Below are positions 62,301 to 64,000 of a stretch of 64,000 nt of DNA, one piece after another. Under the pieces are notes generated by a model. That model was given only the letters and a program-made list of their open reading frames with translations. It was not told the DNA's origin and searched no databases. Made by a program: the position numbers and the translations under genes. Numbering within the stretch: the first letter of the stretch is position 1; each line of letters opens with the position of its first letter. Location of the stretch: contig CP136064.1 in NCBI GenBank assembly GCA_032622095.1, positions 5,761,512 through 5,825,511 of the forward strand, given 5' to 3'. The DNA is from Siphonodentalium dalli. Lineage: Eukaryota > Mollusca > Scaphopoda > Gadilida > Siphonodentaliidae.

Positions 62301-62807
62301 AACCCACATACAAAATTTTATTCCATTCAGATGAGACTATTTAAAGTTATCATCTGGAAACCAAAAGCAAATGGATAAAATGGCTCGACAAACGGACGAA
62401 CCAATAACATATTATGTCCTGTTTTTTTTTTTAAATGGGGTTATAAAAACTCTATACCCACGTCTTGGCAAACATGACTGCCTATATTTATTTCTATGGT
62501 GAACCAGATTCATCCAGTATTATAGGGGAAAATGTTTTCGCTATTGAAAATTGTTGATATTGTAATTCATAATATAAACAATCAGGGTTTGATTTAAATA
62601 GAAATTTTAGTGCATATTCTTAGTACATCTGGGAAAATGATTAAATTATACCTGATTACGTAGGTTTTTAGTTAAATTATACCTGATTACGTAGGTTTTT
62701 AGTTAAATTATACCTGATTACGTAGCTCCTCTATCTCTTCCCGATCCTTCTTGACCGGCATCGATCGGATTTGCTTCTGATATTTCTCAAACATTTTCCT
62801 TTCATGC
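50177..62807 (-). CDS. CENPJ: CPAP/CENPJ (SAS-4), C-terminal part (9 exons, 5' partial)
   Basis: Nine minus-strand exons join in one frame with canonical splice sites: 62714-62807, 61898-62071, 60450-60567, 58070-58361, 56546-56690, 55667-55807, 54616-54689, 52187-52382 and 50177-50305 (stop TAA). The ~450-residue product matches the C-terminal third of centromere protein J/CPAP, the centriole protein that binds tubulin and STIL and sets procentriole length. Visible in order: a coiled coil ([44 protein letters not shown]), a Ser/Lys-rich linker (58 kb exon), and the TCP10_C glycine-rich beta domain made of repeating 'PDG/PNG' turns ([52 protein letters not shown]). All domain exons are present and intact. 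The N-terminal exons with the tubulin-binding region lie beyond the right edge. The gene converges on syntaxin. Confidence 0.95.
50560..51105. repeat. 'gggccataactctgg' repeat with (gacgga) hairpin tail
   Basis: In the last CENPJ intron. Two diverged tandem units ('caccataccaaataacagct', 'gcggttgctgaacaataatg') then 'tacggacgtacgtacggatg' and a hairpin 'cccgccgacttcgagtcggg'. Related sequence at 62215-62420. Confidence 0.75.
51106..52186. other. CENPJ intron, no further feature
   Basis: AT-rich; a 45-bp direct duplication 'ttctatgatccgtggtatgt' at about 51955 and 51994. Confidence 0.5.
52187..52382 (-). CDS. CENPJ: CENPJ exon: core of TCP10_C domain
   Basis: 196 nt: one base plus 65 codons. 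It has [53 protein letters not shown] and EQYK, almost collinear with vertebrate CPAP. Acceptor TATTTTAG, donor GTATAA. This is the most conserved exon seen. Confidence 0.97.
52438..52643. mobile_element. Foldback MITE (copy 5), right tip replaced
   Basis: Begins TA-CAGTAATGCCCTAAATAA and folds as the other copies, but after 'tatttagggca' it continues directly into 'aattcaccctctggggacct' of the 'gaatgaggtcccc' family (to ~52740). Confidence 0.85.
53311..54030. repeat. 30-bp minisatellite, 24 copies (CENPJ intron)
   Basis: 'gtcatgggataggttccgtt' + 'gtcctcaaat', 720 bp, very homogeneous. Because 30 is divisible by three, both strands show long frames (10-residue period, [10 protein letters not shown] on the minus strand). 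It lacks splice-site context and is not called coding. Confidence 0.97.
54080..54466. mobile_element. TTAA element, 'CAGTGCCAGG' family, truncated
   Basis: TTAA 54076-54079, CCCTTTCAGTGCCAGG, a hairpin module (54126-54196), then sequence complementary to 1680-2050 ('ggcatcaaaattattactat', 'agcatgcttaagcatacg'), breaking off at an A run. Confidence 0.88.
54616..54689 (-). CDS. CENPJ: CENPJ exon: TCP10_C beta repeats
   Basis: 74 nt: 24 codons plus two bases, [17 protein letters not shown] then LEVIQFP(N). Acceptor TCTTTCAG, donor GTAAGC. Its two last bases join the first base of the next exon to give Asn. Confidence 0.95.
54851..55095. mobile_element. Hairpin module plus tail (copy 2)
   Basis: Close copy of 9581-9815, with a longer (at)n stretch at 55018-55031. 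CENPJ intron. Confidence 0.8.
55231..55578. mobile_element. TTAA element, 'CCCTTTGG' family
   Basis: TTAA at 55227-55230 and 55579-55582; ends CCCTTTGGCGAGTAG and CTCTCCAAAGGG. Left part has three ~33-bp repeats 'gagtagaacaacatatatgt' + 'cgc...'. CENPJ intron. Confidence 0.88.
55667..55807 (-). CDS. CENPJ: CENPJ exon: TCP10_C beta repeats
   Basis: 141 nt, 47 codons, phase 0. It has [36 protein letters not shown] and KQIMSDQRV, matching the family block 'PSGARTVKFPNGT...EVSADGKT...FFNGD'. Acceptor TTGTTACAG, donor GTAAGA. Confidence 0.95.
55996..56252. mobile_element. TTAA element, 'CATGATGGGAGCT' family, decayed ends
   Basis: Ends CCCTTCCATGACTGGAGCT and AGCTCCCATCATAAAAGGG with flanks mutated to GTAA and TCAA. 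Two hairpins. CENPJ intron. Confidence 0.85.
56546..56690 (-). CDS. CENPJ: CENPJ exon: entry to TCP10_C domain
   Basis: 145 nt: one base plus 48 codons, [10 protein letters not shown] to EELQHSDGK. Acceptor TTTTTCAG, donor GTTTGT. The end DGK joins [12 protein letters not shown] of the next exon, giving the first glycine turn of the TCP10_C repeat. Confidence 0.9.
56951..57801. mobile_element. Degenerate hAT-like element D
   Basis: Imperfect ends 'tacgcccttgcgaaaattc' and 'tttagcaggggccta' with subterminal 'ctattcgattcg' and 'atcgatattcgattcg'. Flanks share only a near-match (gaagctag / ataagcta). CENPJ intron. Confidence 0.65.
57919..58050. repeat. 21-bp tandem repeat beside a CENPJ donor
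   Basis: Six copies of 'ggtttttacgaacaggacaa' + 't', ending about 14 bp from the donor at 58069 on the intron side. Confidence 0.93.
58070..58361 (-). CDS. CENPJ: CENPJ exon: Ser/Lys-rich linker
   Basis: 292 nt (2 + 96 codons + 2). It begins (D)[12 protein letters not shown] and ends LNREVMHQ(D). It contains the basic patch [12 protein letters not shown] and Ser-rich runs, typical of the disordered region before the TCP10 domain. A 45-bp tandem duplication places a second, equally good acceptor 45 nt upstream (exon would begin at 58406), adding 15 in-frame codons. Confidence 0.9.
58362..58444. repeat. 45-bp tandem duplication over CENPJ acceptor
   Basis: 'aagaaaatctgaaaacaaac' followed by 'a/catgaagagtggtttatata' occurs twice in a row, 45 bp apart. 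On the minus strand each copy holds a complete pyrimidine tract plus TTTTCAG acceptor. Confidence 0.92.
58460..59043. mobile_element. 584-bp TTAA element (AGGGGTACTG ends), copy 2
   Basis: TTAA at 58456-58459 and 59044-59047. Same length as and inverted relative to 25540-26123, with few differences. CENPJ intron. Confidence 0.94.
59092..59594. mobile_element. TIR element with possible 5-bp TSD
   Basis: Ends CAGGTAAGACACATCCTGAA and the inverse of CAGGTCAGGCACATCCTGAA, then 'ttccactattatagtgg' on both sides. 'ataaa' flanks both ends. An isolated end occurs at 25083. CENPJ intron. Confidence 0.75.
59696..59926. mobile_element. TTAA element, 'CTATACTAAAT' family
   Basis: TTAA 59692-59695, CCCTTTCTATACTAAATTC; right end 'tttagtaaagaaaggg' + TTAG. 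A deleted relative lies at about 19088-19166. Confidence 0.85.
60450..60567 (-). CDS. CENPJ: CENPJ exon: linker
   Basis: 118 nt (39 codons plus one base), from [10 protein letters not shown] to FTPDDVLR. Acceptor TTCTTTCAG, donor GTAAGA. It is polar and probably unstructured. It is placed by frame continuity with both neighbours. Confidence 0.88.
60700..61570. repeat. ~165-bp diverged tandem repeat with (gacgga) tail
   Basis: Four to five units of 'gggccataactcatgtaaaa ... cccatattcgaacttggcct ... caactttggttcagatcaaa', ending 'ggatggacggacagacagat'. CENPJ intron. Confidence 0.85.
61898..62071 (-). CDS. CENPJ: CENPJ exon: coiled coil
   Basis: 174 nt, phase 0 at both ends. It starts [15 protein letters not shown] and ends [10 protein letters not shown], with acceptor TGTGTCAG and donor GTGGGC. 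It is strongly heptad-like, with the conserved SRLKDRL...[13 protein letters not shown] block of CPAP. Confidence 0.94.
62641..62733. repeat. 31-bp triplication over CENPJ donor
   Basis: 'ttaaattatacctgattacg' followed by 'taggttttta g' occurs three times. The copy nearest the exon is the real boundary; the other two duplicate the exon tail and the GTATAA donor into the intron. Using them would read through TAA directly after the first donor. Confidence 0.93.
62714..62807 (-). CDS. CENPJ: CENPJ exon: coiled coil (start of visible part)
   Basis: 94 nt: one base completing a split codon, then 31 codons starting [12 protein letters not shown] and ending EEIEELRNQ. Acceptor TATTCTCAG, donor GTATAA. 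The motif FEKYxxxxRxxPxKK(D/E)REEI is characteristic of CPAP. The donor end is tandemly triplicated (62641-62733). Confidence 0.93.
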
Positions 62808-62862
62808 CTGAGAATAGAAAATAGCTGTTAGTTCTAATTCTGGTCTTAATTTTTAGAGGGGA

Positions 62863-62979
62863 AATTAAAGGTACACAATCGGATCTGATGGTGCCCGTAT
62901 CATTAAAGGTACACAATCAGATCTGATGGTGCCCGTATCATTAAAGGTACACAATCAGATCTGATGGTGCCCGTATCAT
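62863..62979. repeat. 38-bp tandem repeat, 3 copies
   Basis: 'attaaaggtacacaatcaga' + 'tctgatggtgcccgtatc', upstream of the first visible CENPJ exon. Confidence 0.93.
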
Positions 62980-63433
62980 CAGATTCCAAAAATAACATTT
63001 CTTCAAAAAGATGCTTTAGTTATCAGAATCTATTAATTACCAAAAAATTATGCTATTAACCACTGTCAACTATAGTACAAATTTCCCAAAATGTGTTATA
63101 TATCAACATTTTGTTCAATGCAATTTGGTATCAAGAGTATTTCGGTCAGCTCGTCGAATATTTGCAAGGCCGCCAAATATTCCAGGTGGTGAATAATAAC
63201 ATATTTTTAAAATCTATCGGATAATTCTTAGCTTTGATAGGTGGGTTCCTGCAATCGATCCAAATATTTTTTACCCCCAAAGCCAAAGAAATAGTAATTG
63301 AGGAGATTTAATTTGAATTATGATTCTTTAAGTAATCAATATGCAGCCATGGTGAGTCATTAGTCTTGGTATCCAAATAACCATACCCGTATGCTTATTA
63401 ATATTTGGAAATTTTGCCACCATGTATGATTAT
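62980..63433. other. CENPJ intron with dispersed repeat fragment
   Basis: 63200-63305 matches the 'tttacccccaaagccaaaga' repeat family (8280, 22112, 40432). No exon recognised. Confidence 0.5.
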
Positions 63434-63435
63434 TT

Positions 63436-63823
63436 AAAATTTGGTATCTACAGGCTGGCTATACAGTAGACCTACTAGAATTAATTTGGTATCTTCAGGC
63501 TGGCTATACAGTAGGCCTACTAGAATTAATTTGGTATCTTCAGGCTGGCTATACAGTAGGCCTACTAGAATTAATTTGGTATCTTCAGGCTGGCTATACA
63601 GTAGGCCTACGAGAATTAATTTGGTATCTTCAGGCTGGCTATACAGTAGGCCTACGAGAATTAATTTGGTATCTTCAGGCTGGCTATACAGTAGGCCTAC
63701 GAGAATTAATTTGGTATCTTCAGGCTGGCTATACAGTAGGCCTACTAGAATTAATTTGGTATCTTCAGGCTGTCTATACCGTAGGCCTACTAGAATTAAT
63801 TTGGTATCTTCAGGCTGGCTATA
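63436..63823. repeat. 45-bp minisatellite, ~8.6 copies
   Basis: 'ttaatttggtatcttcaggc' + 'tggctatacagtaggcctac' + 'tagaa'. Open in frames on both strands because 45 is divisible by three. It abuts the reverse transcriptase fragment. Confidence 0.97.
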
Positions 63824-64000
63824 CTTCAGGACAATATACAACTAGATGTTGATGCTATGTGTAAGTGGTCCATGGATTGGCAATTACAATTCAATTCTAA
63901 GAAGACGCATGTTATACACATGGGCCACAACAATCCTCGCAATATATATGTCATGTCTGATGTTCCAGAAAATCCACCAATATTAGTCAGCCCATCGGAA
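63824..64000 (+). pseudogene. Non-LTR reverse transcriptase fragment (runs off edge)
   Basis: 59-codon open frame LQDNIQLDVDAMCKWSMDWQ, LQFNSKKTHVIHMGHNNPRN, IYVMSDVPENPP. The pattern W...WQLxFNxxK(C/T)xVxHxGxxNPxxxYxM is the thumb-proximal part of LINE-type reverse transcriptases. The catalytic FADD box is upstream in intact elements and is absent: the sequence before LQ is minisatellite, so the copy is 5'-truncated. Lies in a CENPJ intron, antisense to the gene. Confidence 0.85.

Noticed and set aside
63434-63845. 134-135 codon frames on both strands
   Set aside because: 45-bp minisatellite, divisible by three; artefact.

Overview
This is nuclear DNA from an animal: spliced genes with GT-AG introns, no operons, and a dense load of transposons and minisatellites. 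The syntaxin protein looks lophotrochozoan. Dispersed units of the type 'gggccataactct...' and 'ggacggacagacgg...ggtgagctaaaaa' are what I associate with mollusc genomes. A marine bivalve or related lophotrochozoan is my best guess; the species cannot be named from the sequence.

Two partial genes were recognised. On the + strand, positions 3737-11068 carry the last four coding exons of a neuronal syntaxin-1 (t-SNARE): the H3/SNARE helix, the polybasic linker, the C-terminal membrane anchor and the stop. Its upstream (Habc) exons lie left of the window. On the - strand, positions 62807-50177 carry nine C-terminal exons of the centriole assembly protein CPAP/CENPJ (SAS-4): a coiled coil, a Ser/Lys-rich linker, and the complete glycine-rich TCP10 C-terminal beta domain with the stop. 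Its N-terminal exons lie right of the window. The genes converge and are separated by about 37 kb with no recognised gene. They have unrelated jobs (vesicle fusion, centriole assembly).

The rest is mobile and repetitive DNA. (a) Several families of TTAA-flanked, CCCTTT- or AGGGG-ended non-autonomous elements (piggyBac-like by termini); three of them carry the same ~70-bp hairpin module. (b) hAT-like elements with subterminal GAATCGA-rich ends; three have exact 8-bp target-site duplications and two keep remnants of a BED zinc finger. (c) A ~215-bp foldback element flanked by TA, in five copies. (d) A 1.7-kb GC-ended element with a 10-bp target duplication, confirmed by a related unoccupied site elsewhere in the window, and itself hosting a 584-bp TTAA element. 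(e) A palindromic 'gaatgaggtcccc' family. (f) About 20 unrelated tandem arrays (21- to 84-bp units), including a 2.2-kb 28-bp array with an 880-bp higher-order period and a 36-bp satellite that flips orientation and borders a 3.56-kb tandem segmental duplication. (g) A non-LTR reverse transcriptase fragment running off the right edge.

The most unusual pattern is small tandem duplications exactly over gene boundaries: a triplicated syntaxin splice donor, a duplicated CPAP acceptor (45 bp, in frame, +15 codons), a triplicated CPAP donor, and a duplicated CPAP stop-codon region. These bear directly on alternative splicing. No tRNA, rRNA, CRISPR array or prokaryotic feature was seen.
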